This document shows, in pieces, positions 21,851 through 33,300 of a stretch of 64,000 nucleotides of DNA. A program made the position numbers and the translations under genes. Each line of letters starts with the position of its first letter. The stretch's first letter is position 1. Origin of the DNA: Orientallactaga sibirica (taxonomy: Eukaryota > Chordata > Mammalia > Rodentia > Dipodidae); the NCBI GenBank assembly GCA_036365145.1, contig JAEOAD010000015.1, positions 36,905,501-36,969,500 of the forward strand, given 5' to 3'. The notes under the pieces are model-generated. The model was not told the DNA's origin. It ran no database searches and was given only the letters and a program-made list of their open reading frames with translations.

Positions 21851-22440
21851 CACTCACTCTTCCAAGATGTGCCCACAGGTGCAGTAGCGGAGAGACTGGT
21901 ATGGGGGTTACCAACTATTCTCTGATTGGATCTGAGACTTGCTCCATGGGAGACAATACATGCCTGGTACTGAAAACCTACCCAAAATCTATGGTTGAGA
22001 ATATCATAGATCAATGAGGGGGTGGCGCCATTACTGTTTGACTGATTAAATGAATATGGTGCACCTGTCCACTTGCTCCCTAAATATGTTTATTTCCATA
22101 GATTTGTGCTGTGGCACTTTTAGTCAAAGTAGCTTCTTTTTGCAAATGGTAATGACTACTGAGGAGACTTAAAACTCACCAAAGTGCTGAAAGTAGCTGA
22201 AAGTTGACTGTTCAAGCACTATTTGAAACATCTATAATATCTCCTCCAAGGCCCAGGGAACATTGCTAAAAGGAAAGGACTGTGATTGTCTTTCCTTTGT
22301 CTTATATACCAGTCCCCCACAGTTACTTTCTCTGTGGATAGTCTCTGTGGCAGAATGAGGGCAGAGTGACAGGGAAGTAAATTTGATTAAATCAGTTTTC
22401 TGTGGTTGACTTGAGGGTTTTGCATTTTTTCTAAATGGAT
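21851..22440 (+). mobile_element. rodent L1 3' UTR, sense
   Basis: 'atgtgcccacaggtgcagta', 'ctctgattggatctgag' and 'catgcctggtactgaaaacc' match my memory of Lx-type L1 3' UTR and resemble 3950-4300. Orientation is opposite to the L1 at its left. Confidence 0.6.
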
Positions 22441-23379
22441 ATATAATCAAAGAATAAAGCTGTTTTGTTTACTTACTCAAATTTCAATTTATGAGCACTT
22501 GTCCAACTTAATGTAGCAGAGTTTTGTTTAGGGGCTTGTTTTGGGAATGGGAGAGATGAGTTTTAAGACAACAGTCCACATAGAACTAGCTACAATTTTT
22601 GTATCAAGAACATTGAGTGATACATCAAGTAGTCCTTCCTCTGCTATCTCAGTGTCTATTAACAAAATAAAGTTTGTAATCATGAAAGAGCTGCAATACA
22701 TCTCCTTTATAGTATGCTCTAGTAAGTTTTACGTAGACCAGTGATTGCAAACTAGCAGCACACAGGATGGATCAAGCTATCACATATGTCCTGTTGCACT
22801 CATGAAGATATAAACAAAGACTTCATTAGATTATATTGCTCTCAATTGTTTAAAAATCAGCGAGTTTCATACTAAAATAAGAATTTCTAACTCCTTGTGA
22901 AAATCCAGGAAGCTTGTTGAAACTGAGTGTTTGTTGTGTATTTAAAATTGGCTGCAGCTGAGTAGCTGGTTCCATGTTCAGAGGAGGTCAGAGGCTATTG
23001 AATTAATACAGTCTCCACACTCCCTATTTTTTTTTGATGGGAAGACTTTATTAAACAGAGCTCACAGGTTTATTGAAAGGAGCAGACACTCCTAGTTTTC
23101 TCCGCAATTTCTTGGCTCATTTGATGTTCCTTGTATATCTCCTAAACTTTGTAATCCTTATTTTAGAGCACCCTTTTGAATTAGTTATTCATATATGCAA
23201 ATTATGTATATTTTCAATACACGTGTATATATTTTTATTCATAGTAACATGATTAGGTAACACTTTTGGAGGTAAATTTATGTTCTTTTTCCTTCTATCT
23301 TCATAGAGGGCATTCATTGAGGCTTTATCTTTTAGAGGGTTTACTTACAAATCCTTAAATATACCATGTTCATTTGTAC
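22441..23379. other. mostly single-copy intron, with one possible retropseudogene end
   Basis: AT-rich, no open frame of interest. One segment (23028-23160) looks like the 3' end of a polyadenylated transcript; see the separate entry. Confidence 0.5.
23028..23160 (-). pseudogene. possible 3' end of a processed pseudogene, unidentified
   Basis: On the - strand the text contains codons for KLRRKLGVSAPF preceded by basic residues. It is followed by AATAAA and A9. The A run next to a poly(A) signal is what a retrocopied mRNA end looks like. I could not name the parent gene and the upstream part decays quickly into unrecognised sequence. Confidence 0.3.
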
Positions 23380-23433
23380 TTTTATTTACTTATTTGAGAG
23401 AAAGAGAGAGAAATAGGTAGGGATATATATCCA

Positions 23434-23479
<46 letters not shown>

Positions 23480-23640
23480 GGTGGGGAGAGAATGGCATGC
23501 CAGGGCCTTCAGCTGCTTCAAAAGAACTCCAGATATGTGCAACCCCTTTTGCATCTGGCTTACATGGGTCCTGGGGAATCAAACTGGATCCTTTGGCTTT
23601 GCAGCCAAGTGCCTTAACCACTAAGCTATTTCTCCAACCT
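23380..23640 (-). mobile_element. DIP-like SINE, antisense, with (CA)n
   Basis: Contains an (AC) run of about 40 bases (about 23437-23476) within the tail region, then 'gaatggcatgccagggcc'. Ends 'taagctatttctccaacc'. Confidence 0.88.
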
Positions 23641-23783
23641 CATTTTTTTCCCCAAACAAACTCTAGATGCATGTGCCACCATGTGCATCTGGCTTACATG
23701 GGTATTGGGGAATTGAACCTGGGTCTTTAGGCCTCACAAGCAAGTCAGTGCCTTAACCACTGCTAAGCCATCTAGCCAGCCCC
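23641..23783 (-). mobile_element. second, partial DIP-like SINE, antisense
   Basis: Begins at 'aactctagatgcatgtgcc' and ends 'taagccatctagccagcccc'. The tail half is missing. Confidence 0.8.
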
Positions 23784-23970
23784 AGTCTTTTTTTGTTTTT
23801 GTTTTTTTTTTTTGTTTTTGTTTTTTCTAAGTAGGGTCTTGCTTTAGTTCAGGCTGACCTGGATGGAATTCACTCTGTAGTCTCAAGGTGGCCTTGAACT
23901 TATGGTATCCTCCCCTTTGTCTCCCAAGTGCTGGGATTAAAGAAAGGCATGTGCCACCATGCTTGGCTTC
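23784..23970 (-). mobile_element. B1 SINE, antisense
   Basis: T/G-rich tail, 'aagtagggtcttgctttag', ends 'gtgccaccatgcttggct'. Confidence 0.85.
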
Positions 23971-24094
23971 ATTTGTGCTTTTTAAAAGCTTGTAATGAAT
24001 GTATGCTTTTTAGATATATGTATTTGCATGGGTATGCACATAGTCTTATACATATGTAAAAATCACACCAATTATAGATATAATGTGAAAGTAA

Positions 24095-24240
24095 TTTTTT
24101 TTTTTTTTTTTTTGGTTTTTCGAGGTAGGGTCTTGTTCTAGCCCAGGCTGACCTGGAATTCACTATGTAGTCTCAGGGTGATCTCGAACTCATAGTGATC
24201 CTCCTACCTCTGCCTCCCAAATGCTGGGGAGCTTGCCCAT
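24095..24240 (-). mobile_element. B1 SINE, antisense, 3' part truncated
   Basis: T20 then 'ggtttttcgaggtagggtcttg' and 'tgcctcccaaatgctgggg', after which the 7SL head is cut short. Confidence 0.87.
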
Positions 24241-24926
24241 GCTTAAAAGTAATTTTTTCTTATGCGTCAGTTTTTTTTTCCAGTAAGTTTTAAATTTGAC
24301 TAGTTCATATATGTTTCTCCCTGCTCTCTCTCTTTTTTCAAAACAATTTTTGTTTTCTTTTAAGAGGGCAGGTGGTTTTCTTGCTGCTAATTGCTTCCTT
24401 CTGGTCTAGTACAATACATTCTTATGTTTCTGAACTTTATATAAATGATTGTGTATATCTAGAAGCTTGCTTGTATTTGGGTCATCTTAAAATCAAGAAC
24501 ACATTAAAAGTGATACATGGCATTTAGAGACATGCAATATCTTGTTTTCTGTTATTGTGATGCCAGCAGTCATCAAGTAATTATTAAGCATTTTTTTCAT
24601 AATTTATATTTAAATATTAACAATTAAAATACTATAGTTTAATTCTACAAAAACTGTCCAGCTGAACTTCATGAAGTTAGAGGAGGAAGAGCTAACAGTG
24701 GTAAACTGATCAGGGAAAATTTGATGGAGATGGTGGTTTTTAAGATAGGTATCATAGAATGGAAATTATTCTGGTAAACATATATGACAAATACCATTTT
24801 AGATCAGTTTATTCAGCAATAAAAATGACACAAAATCCCATTGTTTCCAACAACAAAGAGTTTTATACATGCATTAAAGATCACTTATAGCCTTGTTCTA
24901 CATTTTCATGTCAAGAGTCAGACTAG
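24241..24926. other. single-copy intronic sequence, no feature seen
   Basis: AT-rich. No ORF, repeat or exon signal that I can support. Confidence 0.55.
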
Positions 24927-25150
24927 GGGCTGGGTAGATGGTTCAGTTGTTAAAAGTACTTGTTTGCAAAGCCTGCTGGCTTGTGTTCAATTCCCTAGTA
25001 TTCACATAAAGCCAGATGGACATAGTGGTGCATGCATCTGTAGTTTGTTTGCAGTGGCATGAGGTACTGATGGATCCATACTCATTTTATCCCTTCCTCC
25101 CTCTTTCTTTCTATCTCTCTTTCTCAGATAAATAAATAAAATATTTTAAA
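24927..25150 (+). mobile_element. DIP-like SINE, sense, diverged
   Basis: 'ggggctgggtagatggttcag' head, 'ccctagtattcacataaagccag', tail AAATAAATAAAA. Confidence 0.85.
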
Positions 25151-25394
25151 AAGTGAAAAGTCAATACCATAGCTTCTATCTGGGGCATTACTGGTTTCAC
25201 ATGAGAAGAGACCATATTGGGGAAAAATGCAATGGTTCTTAAAGCTCTTTAGGAATGGCATGTGTTACAGCTAACAAATCTTCTCAAGTTTTTAGTAGCT
25301 TGATATTGACAAGGTCACTGTATAATCTTGTCTTACAGCAGGGCTGCAAGTATTTTTGTTACAGTAAAGGGTATTTGGGGTATAGAAAAATATG

Positions 25395-25845
25395 TGTAAG
25401 TTTTATCACTGCAAGAACACACCTAAGAACATAAAGGAGGAAAGAGTTATTTTGGCTCATGGGTTCAGAGGTTTCAGACCATGGTCACTAGGATCCATTG
25501 CAACTGGGCTATCATGAGACAGAATAACATGATGAAGAACATGTGGTAGAGAAAAACAGTTTACCTCAGAAATGTTAGGAAGCAGAGAGGGAGAGAGGAA
25601 AAGAAGAGGGGTGCCAGAGATAAGATATGCCTTCAAAAGAATGCTTTAGTAACCCACTTCCTCCAACTTGGCCCGACGACTCAGTCACCTCAACCTCCTA
25701 ATAATGCCATCAAATGATGAATCTATCAATGGTTTAGTCCATTGATTAGGTCAGAGCCCACATGACTCAGTCACTTCCTAAAAACTCCACCTCCAAACAT
25801 TGTGCTGGTGAGTCAACATCAGCCTTATATCCAAACCATAAGAAG
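25395..25845 (-). repeat. LTR (MaLR/ERVL-like), diverged
   Basis: Antisense LTR features: 'ttattttggctcatgggttcag' near the U5 side and 'cctccaaacattgtgctgg' to 'tccaaaccata' near the start. Boundaries are approximate. Confidence 0.5.
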
Positions 25846-25989
25846 GCATATATGTGAATGATATATTTGGGATTATTAAGGAATATAGAATAGGTGTGTC
25901 TTCTGGGTTGAATAGAAATGATCAAAGTTAAAGGTAGGGTACAAACTGATACTCAACTAGACTGAATAAAAAGGAGAAAAAGAGGAAAT

Positions 25990-26180
25990 AATCTGAATAC
26001 CAACCTTCCTCATTTTTACTTCCTGTCTACTGAGATGTGAGGAGTCCCAGCCACATGTTCCTGTTGCCATGAACTCTGCCATAAATTTCCTGTCAAAGTG
26101 GATTCTCCCCTCTGAAATCATGAGCCAAAATAAATCCTTGCTATAAACTACATTTTTGGTAATTTTTATTAGCATATATT
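25990..26180 (+). repeat. LTR 3'-end fragment, sense
   Basis: 'ccatgaactctgccataaa', 'tgagccaaaataaatcctt' (AATAAA at about 26130) are typical of the 3' part of rodent MaLR LTRs. Confidence 0.5.
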
Positions 26181-26264
26181 AAGTATACATAATAGTGTGT
26201 TTAATTAGGAGTTACACTCTTATATGTATATAATTTTTTATCATGATTGTCCCCATTACACTGT

Positions 26265-26615
26265 TCAAGATTGTGACATAAATAACTGACTTGTACAATT
26301 GAAGTAAAGAAGGATTTATTTTGGCTCATGATTTTCAGAAGATTTAATTTATCATGATGGGGAGTGTATGAAAGAGCAGTTTACATTATGACTGACGAGG
26401 AAGAAAAAAAAACCACATGAAGCAGTCAAGGATGATATACCCCGGACTTAATGAACCACCTCCTAATGCTGGGTTCTCCCTCTCAAAATTACCAGAATGT
26501 CCCAAAATAGTATACCCCCAACTGGGGGCCATGAATTCAAAATATGATTCCTGGGGAGCATTTCAGATTGAAATTGAAGTGTGTCTTGCATTTCACATTA
26601 GTGCCATCTTATAAA
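26265..26615 (-). repeat. LTR (MaLR-like), antisense, old
   Basis: 'aagaaggatttattttggctcatga' (antisense AATAAA zone) through 'tgtgtcttgcatttcaca'. Strongly diverged. Confidence 0.45.
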
Positions 26616-26689
26616 TATTACCCATACATGGTAAGCATTGAGGGATTTACTTTTGTTTTAAATTGTTTTTTGATTGTTTGACAAAAATT

Positions 26690-26917
26690 TTAAAAAACAA
26701 TTTAATGTTTTTATTTATTTGGGGGGGGGAACAAAGGGACAAAGAGAGAGAAAGTAAGTGAGTATGGACATGTCAGAGCTTACTGCTACCACAAATGAAC
26801 TTCAGACACACGTGCCACTTTATGCAACTAGCTTTACATGGTACTAGGGAATCAAACCTGTGTCATCAGGCTTTGAAAGCAAGGGTCTTTAACTGCTGAG
26901 CCATCTCACCTGCCCCA
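26690..26917 (-). mobile_element. DIP-like SINE, antisense, diverged
   Basis: 'tttatttatttgggggggg' start, ends 'gctgagccatctcacctgcccc'. Confidence 0.8.
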
Positions 26918-27530
26918 AAATTTTGTTTAAAATATAGTTATGTCTAGAGGTAGGTGATTGAACATATGACCTTTATATTCATCAGCCTTCACTTGGTATT
27001 TCACATCTTTATTCTTTTTGGAAAGAAAGAATTGAAAATTTTATAATTGAAGGCATGTCTGTAGGCAGTAATTAAAAAGTGCTGTAGTTCTTCAGATACA
27101 CTCTTTCATTTTTCTGTGATATACCTACTATCAGATCTATTGTGTATATGATGAGAAATACTATAAACAGATATGTTTTAAGTTTCTAGAGCATTTTAGC
27201 ATGATAGAAATGATTAGAATGCAAAAATATTTTTACTTTATCTGTTTAGTTTTGGATAGAAAGAATTAGGGTGCATTATGGTGTTTTTCAACCACACTTG
27301 TTATTTTGTTTTGTTTCCTTCATTCTTTCCCCCCATCTCCTTGTTGGTTTCTCCCTCTATCACAGCTTCCTTTCTGCTTTCACACTAAATGTTTCCTCCC
27401 CCAACTTTCTCTTTACCTTTTGTTCCCCTCTCATGGTTTCCTTTCTCATTTCATAGCCTATATCCCCTGTTGGGTTCCTTTGTTAACATACACACAAAGT
27501 TAAAAGTTAATATATACATATGAAAAAAAA
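26918..27530. other. intronic sequence, no feature seen
   Basis: AT-rich with a T/C-rich patch at 27300-27450, which explains the overlapping short frames there. Nothing supported. Confidence 0.5.
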
Positions 27531-28117
27531 AGTGCTTTTTTGTATTTCTGAGGGTTAACCTCAGCTTAATTTTTACAATTCTACCCATTTTAATGCAATT
27601 TTATAACTCCATTTTTCTTCTTGGAGTAAAATTTCATTGTTGTATGTGTACCACATTTTCATTGTCCATTCATCAGTCAATAAATATTTAGTTTGATTCT
27701 GTTTCTTAGCTATTGTGAATAGGGCAGCAAAGAATAAGAATGTGCAATATTTCTGTCATAAAATATGGAGTTCTTTTGAGTATATACACCCACACAGAGT
27801 ACTCTAGGTTATATAGTAGTTTTATTTTTAGCTTTTTGAGAAACCTCCACATTTATTTCCATAGTTTCATCAGTTTACACAAACACTAAAAGTGAGTAAG
27901 GATTTCTCTTTCCCTACTCCCTCACTAGCATTTGTTGTCATTTGCTTTCTTGATTATAGCTTTTCTTACTGGAGTGAGATAGAATCTCAAAGTAGTTTTA
28001 ATTTGCATTTCCCTGATGGCTATGGATATTAAACACTTTTAAAAATATTTATTGGGCAATTTTACTTCTCCTTTTGAGAATTATTGCACAGGTCTCAGGC
28101 AATGTTTTTGGTTGTTT

Positions 28118-28381
28118 GACTTAATTTATTTATTTGAGAGAGAGAAAGAGGCGGGGGGAGAATGGGCATGCCAGGGCCTCTAGCCACTTCAAATGAAGTC
28201 TAGACACATGTACCACCATGAGCATCTGGTATTGGGGAACATGGGTCCATCCCATTTGTTTGGGAATCAGATCTAGGGGTTCAGGCTTCTCAGCATTCTC
28301 AGGTCCCACATTTAGCCAGAACGAAGTGATGCAAGGGCACAATTGCATTTAAGACCATCTCTCCATCCCATTTGTTTGACT

Positions 28382-28466
<85 letters not shown>

Positions 28467-28553
28467 TGAAGAGAAAAAAAATTTTATTGGGCTAGTACCA
28501 TCCTGCAGATGTGGCTTAGCAAGTGCTTTAATCACTAAGCCATCTCCCTAGCT
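28118..28553 (-). mobile_element. DIP-like SINE(s) with inserted (TA)n(GA)n
   Basis: DIP text begins at 28118 and its head end is near 28553 ('taagccatctccctagct'). Between them is a compound microsatellite, (TA) about 28387-28432 and (GA) to about 28463. More likely two overlapping SINE copies than one element. Confidence 0.65.
28387..28463. repeat. compound microsatellite (TA)n(GA)n
   Basis: About 23 TA units followed by about 16 GA units; likely length-variable. Confidence 0.9.
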
Positions 28554-29169
28554 TGTTTTTTTTTTTTTTTAGTTCTTTGTACATGCTATATATTAATACT
28601 CTGTCAGTTGTATAGCTTGCAAAAATTTTCTTCCCATTCTGTAGGCCCTTTATTTGAGCTTTCTTTGATATGCCAGGTTCCCTAAGCTATTTAGTCTTAG
28701 AAAGCTGTTACATATCCCTATATCTTGAATTGAATTCTTTACTTTTTCCTCTTGCATTTTAAGCTTTAGGCAGGGGACAGAAACCCAGTTCAGCTGCAAT
28801 TGTTTGAGAGATTACTACCCTTGAGGTTGGGCCAACTGTTCTGTATTGGGACAATAGGAAGACTATTAAAAGTTTTTCTGCTTTTCAAAGTTGGTTTTGT
28901 TCCTACATTGATTACCGAATTTGATAGCTTACTTGGTATTATGAAAGTACAACAAATTTATGAAAGAAAGTGTCATTGAATTTGCAACATGATATTTTGC
29001 AGATGACTGGTTGATGTGAGGCAGGGTTGTTGGAGTCCCTGAGTTGAGGCTCAGTGTAGCCATGATGTGATCTGTGGGTTGCAGTCGAAACCCTAGGATT
29101 TTGGAGGTGCCAGGATGATAGAAAGGCCATTGAGGAGAGCTGCTGGTTTGGGATGGAGCTTTTAAAAAA

Positions 29170-29430
29170 TTATTTATTTATTTGTTTCATTTGAGAGAGA
29201 GACAGACAGAGAGAGATAAAGAGGATAAGGCAGAGAGAGAATTGGCACACCAGGACCTTTTCAACCACTGTGAACGAACTCCAGATGCATGCGCCCCCTT
29301 GTGTGCATGTACAACATTGTGCACTTGAATCACTTTTGTGTCTGGCTATATGTAGGACCTGGCAATTTGAACAAACATTCTTAGGCTTCAGAGGCAGGTG
29401 CCTTAACCACTAAGCCATCTCTCCAGCCCT
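29170..29430 (-). mobile_element. DIP-like SINE, long variant, antisense
   Basis: Has the extra 'ccccttgtgtgcatgtacaac' segment and ends 'taagccatctctccagccc'. Confidence 0.87.
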
Positions 29431-29554
29431 GGGATTGAGTTTTTCTTGGGCTGTTGGTAGTCTGGCTGGAGGGGTAGACATGGAACTCCAGAGATTTTTG
29501 TCACTAGTCACAGTTAACCAACAAGGAGCTGCAGACATGATTATTTGCCCTGAT

Positions 29555-29568
29555 GGTTTTATTTATTT

Positions 29569-29609
<41 letters not shown>

Positions 29610-29776
29610 GCAGATAGAGAGAGAATGGGTGCACCAAGGCCTCTAGCCATTGAAAATGAACTCCAGATGCATGCACCACCTTGTGCATCTGGCTTATGTG
29701 GGTACTGGAAAATTGAACCTGGGTTCTTATGCTTCGCAGGCAAGTGCCTTAATGAATAAGCCATCTCTCTAGTCCC
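29555..29776 (-). mobile_element. DIP-like SINE, antisense
   Basis: (GA)n at about 29573-29606, then 'gaatgggtgcaccaaggcc'. A well preserved copy. Confidence 0.9.
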
Positions 29777-30034
29777 CTAATGGTTTTAGGTCTTGCCTGG
29801 GTTGAATCTCCTTGCCATGTTCAATGCTGCCTTTTGGAGTGATTGCTTATTCTGTGCGAATATGTGTGTTAAACTTGTGTTTTGCTTTTACAAGCTCACA
29901 GTTAAGAAACTTTGGATTATGGAGATGTTTGAACAGTGTTGGGATTGGTAAAAACTATGGGAACTTTTAAAGTTGTACTGAAGGCAGTTTTACATCTTGA
30001 GATGGTCGTGAGCCTTGGGGGCCAGGGGCAGACT

Positions 30035-30363
30035 GTGGTTGTTTGAATTATATATTCCTCATAAACTCATATGTTCTGAATACTTGGTCATCAGCTGGTA
30101 GCAATTTTAGAGGTGGAGCCTTGCTTGAGAAGGTATGTGGTTGGGGGTGGGTTTTGTGGTGCAAGAACTCAACTCATTCTCATGCTACTGTTTTGTACCC
30201 TCTGTGGTAAGGAGATGATGACAACCAACCTCTACTCTACCATTTTTTTTTTCTGCCATAACAAAGCTTACCCTTGAGATGGTAAGCCACAAATAAATCT
30301 TTTCCTCATATGCGCTAATTTTGGTCAGGTGTTTTGTTCCAGCAATGTGATAGGAGCTACAAC
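30035..30363 (+). repeat. 3' LTR of the third MaLR-like element
   Basis: Begins TGTGGTTGTTTGAAT, has AATAAA at about 30293 and ends CTACAACA. Directly follows the interior region. Confidence 0.7.
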
Positions 30364-30918
30364 AGAGATAAAAAAAGGAAACATAACAACAAATTCTAAT
30401 GACATTCTGAATATTAGGAGGACATACTTTCAAAACATATATGCCAATAAATTCAACTATCTGGACAAATATAACCACTGAAATTAAACAACTTAAACAG
30501 GTCTATAACAAGAAATGAAATGATAGTAAGATGTCTCCAGTGGAAGGAATTTTACAAAGCAAATATTATCCTGACACTAACTATAGATTTAAAAAACAAG
30601 AAAGTAAATTATAGACAAATCTTCTTGATCAATATGGTACAAAACTTCTCCATTAGACACCAAAAAACCAGCATCAGCAACACATCAAAGAAAGAACATT
30701 CAGCATGATTGAGTTGGATTAATTCCAGAAATGCAAGGGTGCATTTGTATGCAAAATTCAGTATTTGCAATATATTACACATATATTTAAGATAGAAATC
30801 ATGTGATCATAAAAATAGGTGCAGAAAAGATGTTTGACCATGTCCAGAAATTGATGAAGGCACTAGAAGATAGAAAGGCTTCTCATGCACATAGAACAAC
30901 AGAATTAATAGTGTGTTA

Positions 30919-31093
30919 AGTGGACCGGAGAGATGGCTCAGTGGTTAATCTGCTTTACCATAAAGCCTAATGACCTGAGTTCAGTTCCCCAATACCCATG
31001 TGAAGCCAGGTACACAAAGTGGTGCATGTGTCTGGAGTTTATTTTTCTGGGCTAGAGAACCTAGTGCACCCATTCTCCCTCTCCCTCCCCTCA
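30919..31093 (+). mobile_element. DIP-like SINE, sense
   Basis: Head 'gtggaccggagagatggctcag'. The tail is cut by the following B1. Confidence 0.87.
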
Positions 31094-31235
31094 CACCTGG
31101 GGTGTTAGTGCACGCCTTTAATCTCAGCACTTGGGAGGCAGAGGTAGGAGGATCATTGTTAATTTGAGGCCATCATGAGATTATATAGTGAATTCTAGGT
31201 CAGCTTGGGCTAGAGCAAGACCCTACCTCAAAGAA
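31094..31235 (+). mobile_element. B1 SINE, sense
   Basis: 'acctggggtgttagtgcacgcctttaatctcagcac' through 'gagcaagaccctacctcaaag'. Confidence 0.88.
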
Positions 31236-31610
31236 GCCTATTTATGTACATACATACATACGTATTATGTAAGTATATGTTTCACCAATAGCAGTCTATA
31301 GATTCAATGCATTCCCCATGAAAAATTTCAATGACATTCTTAAGTAATTTTAAGGAAAATAAATGAAACTGGAGATAATAATTTTAAGTGAATCAGAGGA
31401 AGGAAAATATATTTTTCTCTCACTTGTGTTTCTGTAATTATATAGACACATAAAACTACACACATACACACATACGTATTGCGTATGTGACATGAAAACA
31501 GTTGAAATACTGTCTAAGGCACAAAGAGGACCAATGGGAGGGGAAGGGAGGCATGAGGGGGAGTATGCTCAAAATATATTGTATATGTATATGAAAGATT
31601 AAAAACATCA

Positions 31611-32295
31611 AGAAGCTTTACTTAAATTGCTTCCTTCATTAAAGAAATATTAGGGTGTGAGCTTAAACTCTTATTCTTTCTAGGTTTTATAGTCATAAAC
31701 TGCTAGAGAGCCTTTTTACTATTCAAATATATTCATTTTCCTATTTATAAAATGATAGTATGATTTAAACAAGGTAAATATGCACATTGCAAAGACTATA
31801 TATTTTAAAATGTTGTGTATAAGCTTTTTTCCTTTAAGTAAAGTATCCTGTGCAAATCAAAATGCTAAGCCAGGCTCAGATTTACTATAAAAATAATGGT
31901 TTATTTTGGATACATTTAACCTATGGTTTTCCTATAATTTGAGTAAGGGCATAAACATGGGTTGGACATCTGGGCTCAAGGTTTACCTCTCTGTTTACCT
32001 GAAATTGTTTCAAAAATTTTGTTAATATTTTCAAAATAGTTTCTGACAATATTAAATAAAATGTGTATGTAGTTGTTAAACACATTTAAAAAGTTACATA
32101 ATTAGAAACCACTTGACCTTCCAGGATATTTTGTATAGTATTTCAACAAAATATATAAGCTCATTGACTTATTTTTGGATTTCTGATTGCCTTAAACATA
32201 ATATGTAATTGGCATAGTTTAGATGAATAATTCCTAGTAACACCATCATTTCATTTGTGGCTGCATTGCCATTTTACATAGCTTCTTTTTACTTT
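31611..32295. other. single-copy intronic sequence, no feature seen
   Basis: AT-rich, no ORF or recognisable repeat. Confidence 0.55.
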
Positions 32296-32350
32296 TATTT
32301 TAAAAGCATATTTTATTTATTTACTTGTGAGAGAGAAAAAGGGAGAGAGA

Positions 32351-32396
<46 letters not shown>

Positions 32397-32548
32397 ATGT
32401 GTGTGTCAGGGCCTCCAGCCACTGCAAATGAACTCCAGATGCATGTGCCCCTTTGTGCATCTGGTTTACTCAAGTCCTGGAGAATTGAATTGGGATCGTT
32501 TGCCTTTGCAGGCAATTGCCTTAACTGCTAAGCCATCTCTCCAGCCCC
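32296..32548 (-). mobile_element. DIP-like SINE, antisense
   Basis: Long (GA)n (about 32345-32388), then 'gtgtgtcagggcctccagcc'. Ends 'taagccatctctccagcccc'. Confidence 0.9.
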
Positions 32549-33300
32549 TTTTTACTATTTCTAAACACACTAGAGTATATTTAGGGTGTTTTCTTGTACT
32601 GGTAAAAGACCTCTCAAATTTCTTCTTCCTAAACATATGTCAGGTTTGCAATTTAATTGCTTGAAACTACGGAGTTGGTTTGCCTTTAGGAAGAGCTATT
32701 TTAGATCAGTGTTGATTATCATAGTGCTAATGTAAAGGTGTTAACAATATGCCAAAGCTTGTTTCTTAGAAAGTGTGATATTACGGCTTAAGATTGATTC
32801 TGTCTTTCTACCTCTTCTTGGCATTAGTGCCTAAAATTAGAGTTACTTTAATGATTAGGAATGAATTAGAAACAAAGCATTGCAAATCATGAAATGCAGT
32901 CAGTAGTCACGTTGAGTGTATGCTGATGTGTTTTCTGTCTGCTTTTCCGCTAGACTGCTTGTATTATGCATAGATTGTTTCCTTTAGCATCAGGAAACTG
33001 GTTTCCTAGAGGAATAAGGTACTAAAACATTAAACCACACATGCACACACACTAACATTGGGAAATAGATAGTATACAGTTTTCTTTCTAAGAAAGATTA
33101 TAATTTAGTTAACATTCATGTATATAACTCACTTAATGTGCATAGATAAATACTGGTATCATTTGCCTTTCTGTGGGTATTAAATGTTGTCATATATAAG
33201 TAAGTTAATTCCCTAAGTTTAGTATGAGATTCTGAGTGTTAGAAGATCAATAAAAAGAAAGATTAACAAATAATTGTATTTTAAAAATACATTGCAAATT
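32549..33300. other. single-copy intronic sequence, no feature seen
   Basis: No supported feature; ordinary AT-rich intron. Confidence 0.55.

Larger units (their letters stand above)
27531..28745 (-). mobile_element. L1 ORF2 3' remnant, antisense, split by a SINE
   Basis: 'ttgttgtatgtgtaccacat' and 'gctattgtgaatagggcagc' are antisense ORF2 end landmarks. The DIP at 28118-28553 splits it, and it resumes with 'ctctgtcagttgtatagcttgc'. Confidence 0.72.
28746..30034 (+). mobile_element. interior of a third MaLR-like element, sense
   Basis: Related to the interiors of the elements at 1953 and 16669: 'cttttaaagttgtactg' and 'gtgagccttgggggccagggg' just before the LTR are the reverse complement of their text. 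Two DIP SINEs (29170-29430, 29555-29776) interrupt it. I did not find the 5' LTR. Confidence 0.65.
30364..31610 (+). mobile_element. L1 fragment, sense: ORF2 RT region to 3' part
   Basis: Plus-strand frames include text like the ORF2 RT region (NYRQIFLINM, near 30610) and 'ctatagattcaatgcattccccatg' near 31298. Interrupted by a DIP and a B1 (30919-31235). Not coding. Confidence 0.7.

Noticed and set aside
23437..23476. Regular repeat spacing that might suggest a CRISPR array
   Set aside because: It is a (CA)n microsatellite in a SINE tail. The DNA is vertebrate and there are no unique spacers.
28299..28535. Frame with Ser-Leu and Ile-Tyr repeats
   Set aside because: It translates the (TA)n(GA)n microsatellite.
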